A stretch of 64,000 bases of DNA from Pseudomonas congelans. Lineage in GTDB: Bacteria > Pseudomonadota > Gammaproteobacteria > Pseudomonadales > Pseudomonadaceae. The notes beneath the pieces were generated by a model. It did no database searches and was not told the origin of the DNA. It worked only from the letters and a program-made list of their open reading frames with translations. Shown here piece by piece: positions 10,207 to 19,430 of the stretch (within the stretch, counting starts at the first letter, position 1; each line of letters begins with the position of its first letter). The position numbers and the translations under genes are program-made. The stretch is taken from assembly GCF_900103225.1 (NCBI RefSeq), contig NZ_FNJH01000003.1, forward strand, positions 257,986 to 321,985. The letters run 5' to 3'.

Positions 10207-11300
10207 TGTCCGAGCAAGAACTCAAGGCGCTTCGCGTCCGTATCGACAGCCTCGATGAGAAGGTTCTGGAGCTGATCAGCGAGCGTGCCCGCTGTGCCCA
10301 GGAAGTGGCCAGGGTCAAGATGTCCTCGCTGGCTGAAGGTGAAGTGCCTGTGTTCTATCGTCCGGAGCGCGAAGCTGCGGTGCTCAGGCGAGTCATGGAC
10401 CGCAATCGCGGTCCGTTGAGCAACGAAGAAATGGCGCGTCTGTTCCGCGAGATCATGTCTTCCTGCCTCGCATTGGAACAGCCGCTCAAGGTCGCCTATC
10501 TTGGCCCTGAGGGTACGTTCACCCAGGCCGCCGCGATGAAGCATTTCGGCCACGCAGTCATCAGTCTGCCGATGGCAGCAATTGACGAAGTGTTTCGCGA
10601 AGTGGTCGCCGGTGCCGTGAATTTCGGCGTGGTTCCGGTGGAAAACTCCACCGAAGGCGCGGTCAATCACACCCTCGACAGCTTTCTTGAACACGACATG
10701 GTGATCTGCGGCGAAGTCGAACTGCGCATTCACCACCATTTGCTGGTGGGCGAAAGCACCAAGACGGAAAGCATCACGCGCATCTATTCCCATGCTCAGT
10801 CACTGGCCCAGTGCCGTAAATGGCTGGATGCCCATTACCCGAATGTCGAGCGCGTCGCCGTTGCCAGCAACGCCGAAGCCGCCAAGCGGGTCAAGGGCGA
10901 GTGGAACTCGGCGGCCATCGCCGGCGATATGGCGGCAGGTCTGTACGGCCTGACCCGTCTGGCGGAAAAGATCGAAGATCGTCCGGACAATTCCACGCGC
11001 TTTCTCATCATCGGCAATCAGGAAGTCCCGCCGACCGGCGATGACAAGACCTCCATCATCGTGTCGATGAGCAACAAGCCGGGCGCGCTGCACGAGCTGC
11101 TGGTGCCCTTCCACGAGAATGGCCTGGACCTGACGCGGATCGAGACCCGTCCTTCGCGCAGCGGCAAGTGGACCTACGTGTTCTTCATCGACTTCGTCGG
11201 GCATCACAAGGATCCGCTGGTCAAGGCGGTGCTGGAGAAAATCAGCAGTGAAGCCGTGGCCTTGAAGGTCTTGGGTTCCTACCCGAAGGCGGTTCTCTGA
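10206..11300 (+). CDS. pheA: Bifunctional chorismate mutase / prephenate dehydratase
   Basis: A 364-residue P-protein. Residues 1-90 form the AroQ chorismate mutase helices (RIDSLDEKVLELISERA). The prephenate dehydratase domain begins at LGPEGTFTQAA near residue 98 and contains the catalytic threonine in NSTRFLIIG. A C-terminal ACT domain from about residue 280 carries GALHELL and ETRPSRSGKWTYVFFID, the phenylalanine feedback site. It starts one base inside the serC stop codon. In P. aeruginosa hisC follows; here only 57 bases separate it from tyrA. Confidence 0.96.
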   Translation: MSEQELKALRVRIDSLDEKVLELISERARCAQEVARVKMSSLAEGEVPVFYRPEREAAVLRRVMDRNRGPLSNEEMARLFREIMSSCLALEQPLKVAYLGPEGTFTQAAAMKHFGHAVISLPMAAIDEVFREVVAGAVNFGVVPVENSTEGAVNHTLDSFLEHDMVICGEVELRIHHHLLVGESTKTESITRIYSHAQSLAQCRKWLDAHYPNVERVAVASNAEAAKRVKGEWNSAAIAGDMAAGLYGLTRLAEKIEDRPDNSTRFLIIGNQEVPPTGDDKTSIIVSMSNKPGALHELLVPFHENGLDLTRIETRPSRSGKWTYVFFIDFVGHHKDPLVKAVLEKISSEAVALKVLGSYPKAVL

Positions 11301-11357
11301 GTGCGCTGTCCATGATTCGTTTGTTTTTTACCTTGCCGGGCTGCCAGGTATGTTCGC

Positions 11358-12962
11358 GTGGTTGAAGTGATTGCAGAGCAGTCAGTACGTCCCGTTATAG
11401 GTCGTCTGGTGGTTGTCGGGCTCGGGCTGATCGGTGGTTCCTTTGCCAAGGGCGTGCGCGAAAGCGGCCTGTGTCGCGAGGTGGTCGGCGTCGACCTTGA
11501 TCCACAGTCACGACAGCTGGCGGTCGAGCTGGGTGTCGTGGACCGTTGTGAGGCTGACCTTGCCACTGCTTGCCGTGGCGCGGACGTGATTCAACTGGCG
11601 GTGCCGATACTGGCCATGGAAAAGCTGCTTGCGCTGCTGGCGCCGATCGATCTGGGTCATGCAATCCTGACCGATGTCGGCAGCGCCAAAGGCAATGTGG
11701 TGAGGGCTGCGCGTCAGGCGTTCGGGCATATGCCGTCGCGCTTCGTGCCCGGTCACCCGATTGCCGGTTCCGAGCAGAGCGGCGTCGAGGCGTCCAACGC
11801 GGCGCTGTTTCGCCGCCATAAGGTCATTCTCACGCCGCTGGCTGAAACCGACCCTCAGGCGCTGGCGGTTGTCGACCAGTTGTGGTCAGCCCTTGGGGCC
11901 GACGTAGAGCACATGCAGGTCGAGCGCCATGATGAGGTGCTGGCTGCCACCAGCCATCTGCCGCATCTGCTGGCATTCGGTCTGGTCGACTCACTGGCCA
12001 AGCGCAATGAAAACCTGGACATATTCAGGTATGCCGCAGGCGGGTTTCGTGACTTCACGCGTATCGCAGGCAGCGATCCGACCATGTGGCATGACATTTT
12101 CATGGCCAACCGTGATGCCGTACTGCGCACATTGGACAGCTTTCGCACCGATCTCGACGCCTTGCGCGACGCAGTGGATGCCGGTGACGGCGCGCAGTTG
12201 ATGGACGTATTCACCCGTGCGCGCGCAGCGAGGGAGCACTTCGGCAGAATCCTTGCCAGCCGTGCCCGTGTCGATACCACACCTGGCGAGCCGCGTGAAA
12301 TTCACGGCGGATCTGCAGAGGGTGTCAGTCATCGCATCAAGGGGCCGGTGGATGTGACCTCGGCGGTGCTGTTCATGGTCGCCACGTCGATCAGTGAAGG
12401 TTGCGACCTGCTGCTGGAGGACGTTCCTGTCAGTTCCTCGTGCGAGGGTGCGATCGATATTTTGCGCCTGATGGGCGGCGATATCGTGCTGCAGAATGTC
12501 CGCAAACTGGCGGGTGAACCGGTCGCGGACCTGCACGTACGCTCGACCCGGCTCAAAGGCGCTGACATCCCCGAAGCGCTGGTGCCGCTGGCGCTGAATG
12601 CATTTCCGGTGCTTCTTGTTGCCGCAGCCTGCGCAGAAGGGCGTACCATTCTGCGCGGCGCGCAGGCCCTGCAAGCCGATGAGTCGGAGTGCGTCAGGCT
12701 GATGGCCGACGGCTTGCTGGCTCTCGGCATCGAGGCCGAGCCGGTGCTGGATGGCATCATTATCGAAGGCGGTGCGCCGGGCGGCGGCGAGGTTGATGCT
12801 CGCGGTGATCAGCGTATCGTCATGGCGTTTCGCGTTGCATCGTTGAGGGCTTCGGCGCCCATCCGTATTCAGGCGTGCGCGGATGCCGCCGCATTGTTTC
12901 CCCATTTTCTGGCGCTGTGCGCTCAAGTTGGCATGCGTGTAGCGCAAGAGGACAAAAAGTGA
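11358..12962 (+). CDS. tyrA: Prephenate/arogenate dehydrogenase fused to a degenerate EPSP synthase half-domain
   Basis: A 534-residue protein from a GTG start. Residues 1-300 are a complete TyrA: NAD motif GLGLIGGS (21-28), catalytic histidine in [10 protein letters not shown] (H133) and in [11 protein letters not shown] (H200). Residues 310-534 align with only the second half of Pseudomonas AroA, which normally follows as a full domain of about 430 residues. The phosphate and PEP-binding motifs (PGDKSISHR, GNSGTSMR) are absent. Within the remnant the catalytic Asp of DEFPVL is N414 (LNAFPVL), KESDRI reads DESECV (441-446) and DHR reads DQR (484-486). TyrA should work; EPSP synthase activity is very unlikely. 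The frame is still intact. The stop overlaps the cmk GTG. Confidence 0.9.
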   Translation: MVEVIAEQSVRPVIGRLVVVGLGLIGGSFAKGVRESGLCREVVGVDLDPQSRQLAVELGVVDRCEADLATACRGADVIQLAVPILAMEKLLALLAPIDLGHAILTDVGSAKGNVVRAARQAFGHMPSRFVPGHPIAGSEQSGVEASNAALFRRHKVILTPLAETDPQALAVVDQLWSALGADVEHMQVERHDEVLAATSHLPHLLAFGLVDSLAKRNENLDIFRYAAGGFRDFTRIAGSDPTMWHDIFMANRDAVLRTLDSFRTDLDALRDAVDAGDGAQLMDVFTRARAAREHFGRILASRARVDTTPGEPREIHGGSAEGVSHRIKGPVDVTSAVLFMVATSISEGCDLLLEDVPVSSSCEGAIDILRLMGGDIVLQNVRKLAGEPVADLHVRSTRLKGADIPEALVPLALNAFPVLLVAAACAEGRTILRGAQALQADESECVRLMADGLLALGIEAEPVLDGIIIEGGAPGGGEVDARGDQRIVMAFRVASLRASAPIRIQACADAAALFPHFLALCAQVGMRVAQEDKK

Positions 12963-13648
12963 AAATCAAAGCTCCTGTTATTACCATCGACGGACCCAGC
13001 GGTTCCGGAAAGGGCACTGTCGCCGGATTGCTGGCCAGGAAACTCGGCTGGTGCCTGCTCGACTCCGGTGCGCTGTATCGCCTGCTGGCTTTTGCCGCGC
13101 GCAATCACGGCGTCGACCTGACCAATGAAGAAGCGCTCAAGCTTCTGGCCGCTCATCTGGATGTTCAGTTCGAAGCGACTGCGGCAGGGCAGGGGCAGCG
13201 CATCATTCTCGAAGGCGAGGACGTCACCCACGCGATTCGCAACGAACAGGTCGGCAGTGGCGCATCGCAAGTGGCCTCGCTGCCGGCGGTACGCGATGCG
13301 TTGCTGTTGCGCCAGCGCGCGTTTCAGGAAGAGCCTGGCCTCGTCGCGGACGGTCGCGACATGGGCACAGTGGTATTCCCGGATGCACCGCTGAAGATAT
13401 TTCTCACCGCCAGTGCCGAGGAGCGTGCGCGTCGACGTTACTTGCAGTTGAAGGCCAAGGGCGATGATGTTAGTCTGTCGAGTCTGCTAGATGAGATATG
13501 TGCACGCGACGAGCGTGACACCCAGCGAGCGGTAGCACCGCTGAAGCCGGCGCACGACGCCATACAGCTGGATTCCACTGAATTGTCCATCGAACAGGTG
13601 CTGGAACGCATTCTGAGTGAAATCGCGCTTCGCGGTATTGCCGGATGA
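12959..13648 (+). CDS. cmk: Cytidylate kinase
   Basis: A 229-residue CMP/dCMP kinase producing CDP. The P-loop is GPSGSGKGT (residues 12-20), followed by the LDSGALYR nucleotide-binding segment and the [13 protein letters not shown] motif; the lid region [10 protein letters not shown] is intact. The start is GTG at 12959, overlapping the tyrA stop as GTGA, with AAGAGG upstream, so translation is coupled to tyrA. A longer reading from 12875 would lie inside tyrA and lacks family character. rpsA follows after 121 bases. Confidence 0.95.
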   Translation: MKIKAPVITIDGPSGSGKGTVAGLLARKLGWCLLDSGALYRLLAFAARNHGVDLTNEEALKLLAAHLDVQFEATAAGQGQRIILEGEDVTHAIRNEQVGSGASQVASLPAVRDALLLRQRAFQEEPGLVADGRDMGTVVFPDAPLKIFLTASAEERARRRYLQLKAKGDDVSLSSLLDEICARDERDTQRAVAPLKPAHDAIQLDSTELSIEQVLERILSEIALRGIAG

Positions 13649-13769
13649 CGAAGAAGCGTGTGGGAGACCAGTCATAGTCCCGCAGGCTTTCTTTTACTTG
13701 AACGAAACCCACGTTGTCTGGAGCGTGGCAGATGGGCGTATTCTTCGCCCTTGATCAACAGGAATTAAA

Positions 13770-15461
13770 ATGAGCGAAAGCTTTGCAGAACTTTTTGAAG
13801 AAAGCCTAAAGACCCTCAACCTTCAGGCCGGTTCGATCATCACCGCTATCATCGTTGATATCGATTACCAGGCAGGTTGGGTTACGGTTCACGCCGGTCT
13901 GAAATCTGAAGGCCTCATCCCGCTGGAACAGTTCCACAACGACGCTGGCGAGCTGACCATCAAGATCGGTGATGAAGTTCACGTTGCGCTGGACGCGGTC
14001 GAAGATGGCTTTGGCGAAACCAAGCTGTCCCGCGAAAAAGCCAAGCGTGCCGAGTGCTGGATCGTTCTGGAAGCGGCTTTCGCAGCTGAAGAAGTGGTCA
14101 AGGGCGTTATCAACGGTAAGGTTAAAGGCGGCTTCACTGTCGACGTTAACGGCATCCGTGCGTTCCTGCCTGGTTCTCTGGTTGACGTCCGCCCTGTGCG
14201 TGACACGACTCACCTGGAAGGCAAAGAGCTCGAGTTCAAGGTCATCAAGCTGGACCAGAAGCGCAACAACGTTGTCGTTTCCCGTCGCAGTGTCCTGGAA
14301 GCCGAGAACAGTGCCGAGCGCGAAGCTCTGCTCGAGTCCCTGCAGGAAGGTCAGCAAGTCAAGGGTATCGTCAAGAACCTCACCGATTACGGCGCATTCG
14401 TCGATCTGGGTGGCGTCGATGGCCTGCTGCACATCACCGACATGGCCTGGAAGCGCATCAAGCATCCATCGGAAATCGTCAACGTTGGCGACGAGATCGA
14501 TGTCAAGGTCCTGAAGTACGATCGCGAGCGCAATCGTGTTTCCCTTGGTCTGAAGCAACTGGGTGAAGACCCATGGGTTGCTATCAAGGCTCGCTACCCG
14601 GAAAGCACCCGCGTTACTGCGCGTGTTACCAACCTGACCGACTACGGCTGCTTCGCAGAGCTGGAAGAAGGCGTGGAAGGCCTGGTACACGTTTCCGAAA
14701 TGGACTGGACCAACAAGAACATCCACCCTTCGAAAGTCGTTCAGGTTGGCGACGAAGTGGAAGTCATGGTTCTGGACATCGACGAAGAGCGTCGTCGTAT
14801 CTCCCTCGGCATCAAGCAGTGCAAATCCAACCCATGGGAAGATTTCTCTGGCCAGTTCAACAAGGGCGATAAAATCTCCGGCACCATCAAGTCGATCACC
14901 GATTTCGGTATCTTCATTGGTCTGGACGGCGGCATCGACGGTCTGGTTCACCTGTCCGACATCTCCTGGAACGAAGTGGGCGAAGAAGCCGTACGTCGCT
15001 TCAAGAAGGGCGACGAGCTCGACACTGTAATCCTGTCGGTTGATCCTGAGCGTGAGCGTATCTCGCTGGGTATCAAGCAGCTGGAAAGCGATCCGTTCTC
15101 CGAGTACGTCACTGTCAATGACAAGGGCGCCATCGTTCGCGGTATCGTTAAAGAAGTTGACGCCAAAGGCGCCATCATCACCCTGGCCGACGACATCGAA
15201 GCGACCCTCAAGGCTTCCGAAATCAGCCGTGACCGCGTTGAAGACGCGCGTAACGTTCTGAAGGAAGGCGAAGAGATCGAAGCCAAGATCATCAGCGTTG
15301 ACCGCAAGAGCCGCGTGATCAGCTTGTCCATCAAGTCGAAAGACGTTGAAGACGAGAAAGAAGCGATCCAGAGCCTGCGTAGCAAGCCTGAAGTCGCTGA
15401 AAGCACTGGTCCTACCACTATTGGTGACCTGCTGCGCGCGCAAATGGAAAAACAGAACTAA
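13770..15461 (+). CDS. rpsA: 30S ribosomal protein S1
   Basis: A 563-residue ribosomal protein with six tandem S1 (OB-fold) repeats; the last four show the repeating pattern GxVxxxxDYGxFVxLxxGVxGLxHxSxM. It binds mRNA leaders and is needed for initiation on structured messages. Codon use is strongly biased, as expected for a highly expressed gene. The leader carries a small GGGCG/CGCCC hairpin at 13735-13751, and ACAGGAAT precedes the ATG. The cmk-rpsA-ihfB order is the conserved gammaproteobacterial one. A strong terminator follows. Confidence 0.97.
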   Translation: MSESFAELFEESLKTLNLQAGSIITAIIVDIDYQAGWVTVHAGLKSEGLIPLEQFHNDAGELTIKIGDEVHVALDAVEDGFGETKLSREKAKRAECWIVLEAAFAAEEVVKGVINGKVKGGFTVDVNGIRAFLPGSLVDVRPVRDTTHLEGKELEFKVIKLDQKRNNVVVSRRSVLEAENSAEREALLESLQEGQQVKGIVKNLTDYGAFVDLGGVDGLLHITDMAWKRIKHPSEIVNVGDEIDVKVLKYDRERNRVSLGLKQLGEDPWVAIKARYPESTRVTARVTNLTDYGCFAELEEGVEGLVHVSEMDWTNKNIHPSKVVQVGDEVEVMVLDIDEERRRISLGIKQCKSNPWEDFSGQFNKGDKISGTIKSITDFGIFIGLDGGIDGLVHLSDISWNEVGEEAVRRFKKGDELDTVILSVDPERERISLGIKQLESDPFSEYVTVNDKGAIVRGIVKEVDAKGAIITLADDIEATLKASEISRDRVEDARNVLKEGEEIEAKIISVDRKSRVISLSIKSKDVEDEKEAIQSLRSKPEVAESTGPTTIGDLLRAQMEKQN

Positions 15462-15473
15462 GTTCTGCTTGAC

Positions 15474-15506
15474 CAAAAAAAGGACGACTTCGGTCGTCCT
15501 TTTTTG
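15474..15506 (+). terminator. rpsA intrinsic terminator
   Basis: Perfect stem AGGACGAC/GTCGTCCT (15481-15488 with 15493-15500) with a stable TTCG tetraloop, an A-run before it and T-run after it. The A-run allows function in both directions. Confidence 0.93.
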
Positions 15507-15782
15507 TTTCTGCCGTTCAGGCCCTGCAGATTAGGGTGCCCCCGGCTTGCTCTCACGCACAGTGTGAGTCGCAAAGCGCCTCCAGCGGCCTCTCAGGCCG
15601 TCCTGTTTCGTCTATTGTCCCAGCTCCCTTCCTAGACCGCTTGCTTGTCATGTCGCTGTCATCTGTCCATGCCTGGTTAGACGGTGTTGAACATAAGTCA
15701 ATAGATGGGCTGTTCAAATTCATCCGGTCATGCTAAAACCTTCCAAGCGCTGATCTAGCTGCTTGAAAAAGAAGGGAAAAAT

Positions 15783-16079
15783 ATGACGAAGTCGGAGTTG
15801 ATCGAACGAATTGTCACCCATCAAGGGCTGCTCTCATCCAAGGATGTGGAGCTGGCCATCAAGACCATGCTTGAACAAATGTCCCAGTGCCTGGCTACCG
15901 GCGACCGAATCGAAATTCGGGGCTTTGGCAGCTTTTCATTGCATTACCGCGCACCGCGGGTAGGGCGTAACCCGAAGACCGGTCAGTCGGTCAGCCTCGA
16001 TGGCAAGTTTGTCCCGCATTTCAAGCCAGGCAAGGAGCTTCGGGATCGGGTCAACGAGGACGAGGAAGAGGGCTTTTAA
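15783..16079 (+). CDS. ihfB: Integration host factor beta subunit
   Basis: A 98-residue HU/IHF-family DNA-bending protein that pairs with IhfA. It shows [10 protein letters not shown] at the N-terminus, the [12 protein letters not shown] core and the beta-arm [15 protein letters not shown] with the intercalating proline. The ATG at 15783 follows AGAAGGG. The 275-base gap after the rpsA terminator must hold its promoter, although I cannot assign one confidently. In Pseudomonas, ihfB marks the left border of the O-antigen locus, as here. Confidence 0.96.
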   Translation: MTKSELIERIVTHQGLLSSKDVELAIKTMLEQMSQCLATGDRIEIRGFGSFSLHYRAPRVGRNPKTGQSVSLDGKFVPHFKPGKELRDRVNEDEEEGF

Positions 16080-16103
16080 AGCCATTCACTACAGGATCAC
16101 CAG

Positions 16104-16346
16104 ATGCGTATCTTCAAACGAGTCATTTTGATCGTCGCCGTGTTGTTTGTTGTTCTGGCAACAACCGTTTTTGTGCTTGAAAACCGGCAGTCTGTCGCCG
16201 TGACGCTTTTCGGCTGGTCGGCGCCTCAGCTTCCGTTGGCATTGCCTGTCGTGCTTGCCTTGCTCGTCGGCATGGTCATCGGCCCGATACTGGCGTGGAT
16301 AGCCAGCTTTAGTAAAAAGCGCACACCTTCCCCTCGCTCTGTCTGA
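16104..16346 (+). CDS. LapA-domain (DUF1049) inner-membrane protein
   Basis: An 80-residue protein with two predicted transmembrane helices (about residues 5-23 and 42-65) and the FVLENRQSVAVTLFGW signature of LapA/YciS-type lipopolysaccharide assembly proteins. In enterobacteria LapA with LapB adjusts LpxC turnover; no lapB is visible here. It lies 24 bases after ihfB, likely in one transcript. This is unrelated to the LapA adhesin of fluorescent pseudomonads. Confidence 0.85.
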   Translation: MRIFKRVILIVAVLFVVLATTVFVLENRQSVAVTLFGWSAPQLPLALPVVLALLVGMVIGPILAWIASFSKKRTPSPRSV

Positions 16347-16756
16347 GCAGCGCTGATAAGGCGTCGTCGGAGATCAATCTGACGACACGGTAGCGCGTGT
16401 TTTTTATTTCCTCCTGTTCAATGAAACAGCACGCGCTGCTCCGGAGCTGGCGCGCTTGTTTGTCTTCAAACGGTTTTGTTGAAAAAAGAGTCTTATAATT
16501 CTGTCGGTTTATTCTTGGCTTTTATCAAGAATAGTTACTTCGCTGTGTAGGAATATTCGCTTTTTTAATTCATGTATCCATTCTAAAGGGTTAGCCGGTT
16601 ATATTCATTTTCTGCGTCGATTGCTGCTGCCCTGAGAGGGTTGTGTCAAGACTTGAACATGAGTCGTTCAAGTGCAGAATGCGCCAAACTTACTGTTCAG
16701 ATTCCACTCCGGATGTTCCAGGTATTCAGGGCAGGCTGACAAGAAAAGGTGACTGC
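16347..16756 (+). promoter_or_regulatory. AT-rich intergenic region with hairpin and palindrome
   Basis: A 410-base gap, clearly more AT-rich than its surroundings between 16480 and 16610. It holds a stem with 8-base arms AGCGCGTG/CACGCGCT (16392-16399 with 16430-16437) and a nested CTGTT/AACAG, preceded by CGGTAGCG, which resembles the core of the ops element of O-antigen operons. A second palindrome is ATTCTTG/CAAGAAT (16511-16517 with 16526-16532). The region probably carries the lapA terminator and the promoter of the next gene. No protein-coding gene is supported. Confidence 0.45.
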
Positions 16757-18199
16757 ATGTCTTATCCGGAAATCACTCATCACGGCGCTGTCGATACCGT
16801 GACGGGCTCGTGCCACCAGTTGCATATGGATGCGTCGTGCAGCCTGTTGATTGATTGCGGGTCGGTGCAAGAGCGCGGCAGGCAGTCCGGGACCGCTTCG
16901 TTCGGCTTCGATCCCGAAGCGATCAGGGCGTTGATGATCACCCATGTGCAAAATGACCATGTCGGACGTATTCCCGAGCTGCTTGCATTTGGTTACACAG
17001 GGCCGATATTGTGCAGCGAACCCAGTGCCCATCTGTTGCCACTGGTCATGGAAGATCTCCTGAACATTCAATTTGCACACGACCCCGGGCAGGCAGCGCG
17101 TTATTTGGAGCTCATCAGCAGGAGAGTCATCGCCCTGCCATTCGATGACTGGTTCAGCCTGGTCGAAAACGAATCCCTGCATTGCCGGGTCCGTTTGCAG
17201 CGTGCCGGGCACATACTGGGTTCGGCCTACATAGAATGCGATCTTCAATACCCTGCACAAGCGCGTTCTGTGCGAGTGGTCTTTTCCGGAGATCTGGGGG
17301 CGAGCAACACACCGTTTCTGCCTGCGCCGAAGCCGCCCGAGCGGGCGGATGTGCTGATTCTGGAAAGTACTTATGGCGATCGTATTCACGAAGATCGCAG
17401 CCTTCGCCAGCAAAGGCTCGAGCGGATCATAGACAAGGCGCTGGAAGATCAGGGCACCGTCCTGATCCCGGCGTTCAGTATCGGTCGAACCCAGGAATTG
17501 CTTTACGAGCTTGAGGACATCCTGCGGCGCAGGATGCAGTCGAATCACTCTGCCCGGAACAGTGCCAACCCGAGTGGCGGTGAAATAACCGCCGGCAACT
17601 GGTCGAGGTTGCCGATCATCCTCGACTCGCCTCTGGCGAACCGGTTCACGAAGGTCTACCAGTCGCTCGACGACTACTGGGATGAGGATGCACGGCTGAG
17701 GCTCGATGTTGGCAGAAAGCCGTTGGGTTTTGCGCAGCTGGTTACTGTCGACACTCATGGGCAACACTTGCGCACGGTCAATTACCTGGCCAGCACTGCG
17801 CGACCGGCCATTGTGATTGCCGGTAACGGCATGTGTGCCGGAGGCAGAATCGTCAATTACCTGAAAGCCATGCTCGGTGACGCGCGTCATAATGTGGTGT
17901 TTGTCGGCTATCAGGGCAAGGGCACGCCGGGTGAGGCCATTCAGTTACACGGTCCACTGGGCGGCTATGTAGAGCTGGACCATGAGCGATTTGATATTCG
18001 CGCCGGCATCCATACCGCCAAAGGCTATTCTGCCCATGCCGATCAGAGCGAACTGGTGGAGTTCGTCACCGGCATGAACGAGTGGCCGAAACAGATTCGG
18101 CTGGTGCATGGTGAAGCGGCTGCAAAAAAGACGCTGGGCAATATTCTGGTTCAGCAGTACGCGCGCGAAAAGCGCCACGTGGAAATGATCATCCCTTGA
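16757..18199 (+). CDS. MBL-fold beta-CASP RNA metallohydrolase-like protein with altered metal motif
   Basis: A 480-residue protein of the metallo-beta-lactamase/beta-CASP family, whose members are mostly RNA nucleases. Present: N-terminal GAVDTVTGSCHQL, LIDCGS, the GHILGSAYIE histidine, FSGDLG, ESTYGDR, the beta-CASP motif IPAFSIGRTQELL, DSPLANRFT, AGNGMCAGGRI and the C-terminal KGYSAHADQSEL histidine. However the canonical HxHxDH metal motif reads H63-V-Q65-N-D67-H68, so one zinc-ligand histidine is replaced by glutamine. Activity may be lost or changed. The start at 16757 is chosen because the domain begins directly there; an in-frame extension to 16643 has no family character. It stands alone between lapA and the LPS block. 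Confidence 0.85.
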   Translation: MSYPEITHHGAVDTVTGSCHQLHMDASCSLLIDCGSVQERGRQSGTASFGFDPEAIRALMITHVQNDHVGRIPELLAFGYTGPILCSEPSAHLLPLVMEDLLNIQFAHDPGQAARYLELISRRVIALPFDDWFSLVENESLHCRVRLQRAGHILGSAYIECDLQYPAQARSVRVVFSGDLGASNTPFLPAPKPPERADVLILESTYGDRIHEDRSLRQQRLERIIDKALEDQGTVLIPAFSIGRTQELLYELEDILRRRMQSNHSARNSANPSGGEITAGNWSRLPIILDSPLANRFTKVYQSLDDYWDEDARLRLDVGRKPLGFAQLVTVDTHGQHLRTVNYLASTARPAIVIAGNGMCAGGRIVNYLKAMLGDARHNVVFVGYQGKGTPGEAIQLHGPLGGYVELDHERFDIRAGIHTAKGYSAHADQSELVEFVTGMNEWPKQIRLVHGEAAAKKTLGNILVQQYAREKRHVEMIIP

Positions 18200-18449
18200 A
18201 CGGAAAGTGGGCGTGTTAGTTGTAAGCTGACGGTGTAACCGAAATTTTGCCGTGCGAGCTTCTTCACGCGATTATTGCGAATCACCTCCGACCACGTTGA
18301 GCACTGGCAAGGCATTGATGCCTGTAAGTCCGGTGCAATAACGGAAAAGAGCGCGGTCATGGCAAAGTTATAAAATGGATTGAAGATATTTCAGTTGTCA
18401 AAAAGCGTTACATAAGCAATATTTGGTCAATTTTGAAGGGCGTACTTGC
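18200..18449 (+). promoter_or_regulatory. Upstream region of the wbpVLM block
   Basis: A 250-base non-coding gap. TTGTCA at about 18395 and an AT-rich CAATATTTGG near 18418 could form a promoter for wbpV, but spacing is not ideal. No gene or terminator is clear. Confidence 0.3.
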
Positions 18450-19430
18450 ATGAGCGGTGATGTTGCATTGGTTGCAATAACAGGTGCGACAGGTTTCGTG
18501 GGCAGTGCTGTGGTTCGCCGGCTGATTGAACGCACAGGCTGTACGTTGAGGGTTGCGGTCCGCGGCGCCTATGCTGCCTGCAATCCGCGCATCGATGTTG
18601 TCAGTGCGCAATCGCTGGCCCCGGATAATCAATGGGCAAGCTTTGTAACCGGCGCGGCTGTGGTGATTCACTGTGCTGCGCGGGTTCATGTGCTCAATGA
18701 GACCGCTGACGCACCGGATCAGGAATACTTCCGCGCCAATGTCACCGCAACACTGAATCTGGCAGAGCAGGCCGCAGCGGCAGGGGTCAGGCGCTTCATC
18801 TTTATCAGCTCCATCAAGGCCAATGGCGAGTCTACGCTTCCGGGTGCACCATTCAAGGCCAGCGACCCGTGCAAGCCGCTGGATTCTTATGGCGTGTCGA
18901 AGCACAGGGCTGAAGAGGGCTTGCGCGAGTTGGCTGCCCGTACCGGCATGCAGGTGGTGATCATTCGTCCGGTGCTGGTCTACGGTCCGGGGGTCAAGGC
19001 CAACTTCAGAAACATGATGCGTTGGCTGGACAAGGGGCTGCCATTGCCGCTCGGGTCTATCAATAATCGCAGAAGCCTGGTGGCGGTTGATAATCTGGCA
19101 GACCTGGTCACGGTCTGTGTCGATCATCCCGCCGCAGCTGACCAGACGTTTCTGGTCAGTGACGGGGACGATCTGTCCACCTCCAGGCTGCTGCGCGAAA
19201 TGGGCAAGGCTCTCGGCAAACCTGCCCGACTGCTGCCGGTGCCGGCCGTGCTGTTGAAAGCGGCTGCAGCAGTGTTGGGCAAGAAAGCTCTTTCGCAACG
19301 GCTATGCAACTCGCTGCAGGTCGATATCAGTAAAACCTGTACGATGCTGGACTGGCATCCACCTGTGAGTATTGAACACGCCATGCAGGACACCGCTCGA
19401 TATTATCTGGAACACGACAAGCATGATTGA
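18450..19430 (+). CDS. wbpV: NAD-dependent nucleotide-sugar epimerase/dehydratase (WbpV-like)
   Basis: A 326-residue extended SDR. The Rossmann motif TGATGFVGSAV is at about residues 10-20, and the catalytic YGVSK pair near residue 148. It resembles WbpV/UDP-glucose 4-epimerase-type enzymes that make 6-deoxy amino sugars such as UDP-FucNAc for O-antigen, in series with WbpM. The ATG at 18450 puts the nucleotide site at the usual position. Its 3-prime end overlaps wbpL by 8 bases, so the two are coupled. Confidence 0.8.
   Translation: MSGDVALVAITGATGFVGSAVVRRLIERTGCTLRVAVRGAYAACNPRIDVVSAQSLAPDNQWASFVTGAAVVIHCAARVHVLNETADAPDQEYFRANVTATLNLAEQAAAAGVRRFIFISSIKANGESTLPGAPFKASDPCKPLDSYGVSKHRAEEGLRELAARTGMQVVIIRPVLVYGPGVKANFRNMMRWLDKGLPLPLGSINNRRSLVAVDNLADLVTVCVDHPAAADQTFLVSDGDDLSTSRLLREMGKALGKPARLLPVPAVLLKAAAAVLGKKALSQRLCNSLQVDISKTCTMLDWHPPVSIEHAMQDTARYYLEHDKHD

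Noticed and set aside
15540..15736. Small open frame of 66 codons between rpsA and ihfB
   Set aside because: No ribosome site, atypical composition, and it covers the region where the ihfB promoter must lie.
16643..16756. N-terminal extension of the beta-CASP protein from an upstream ATG
   Set aside because: The added 38 residues have no family similarity and the stretch shows AT-rich intergenic composition; the domain starts right at 16757.
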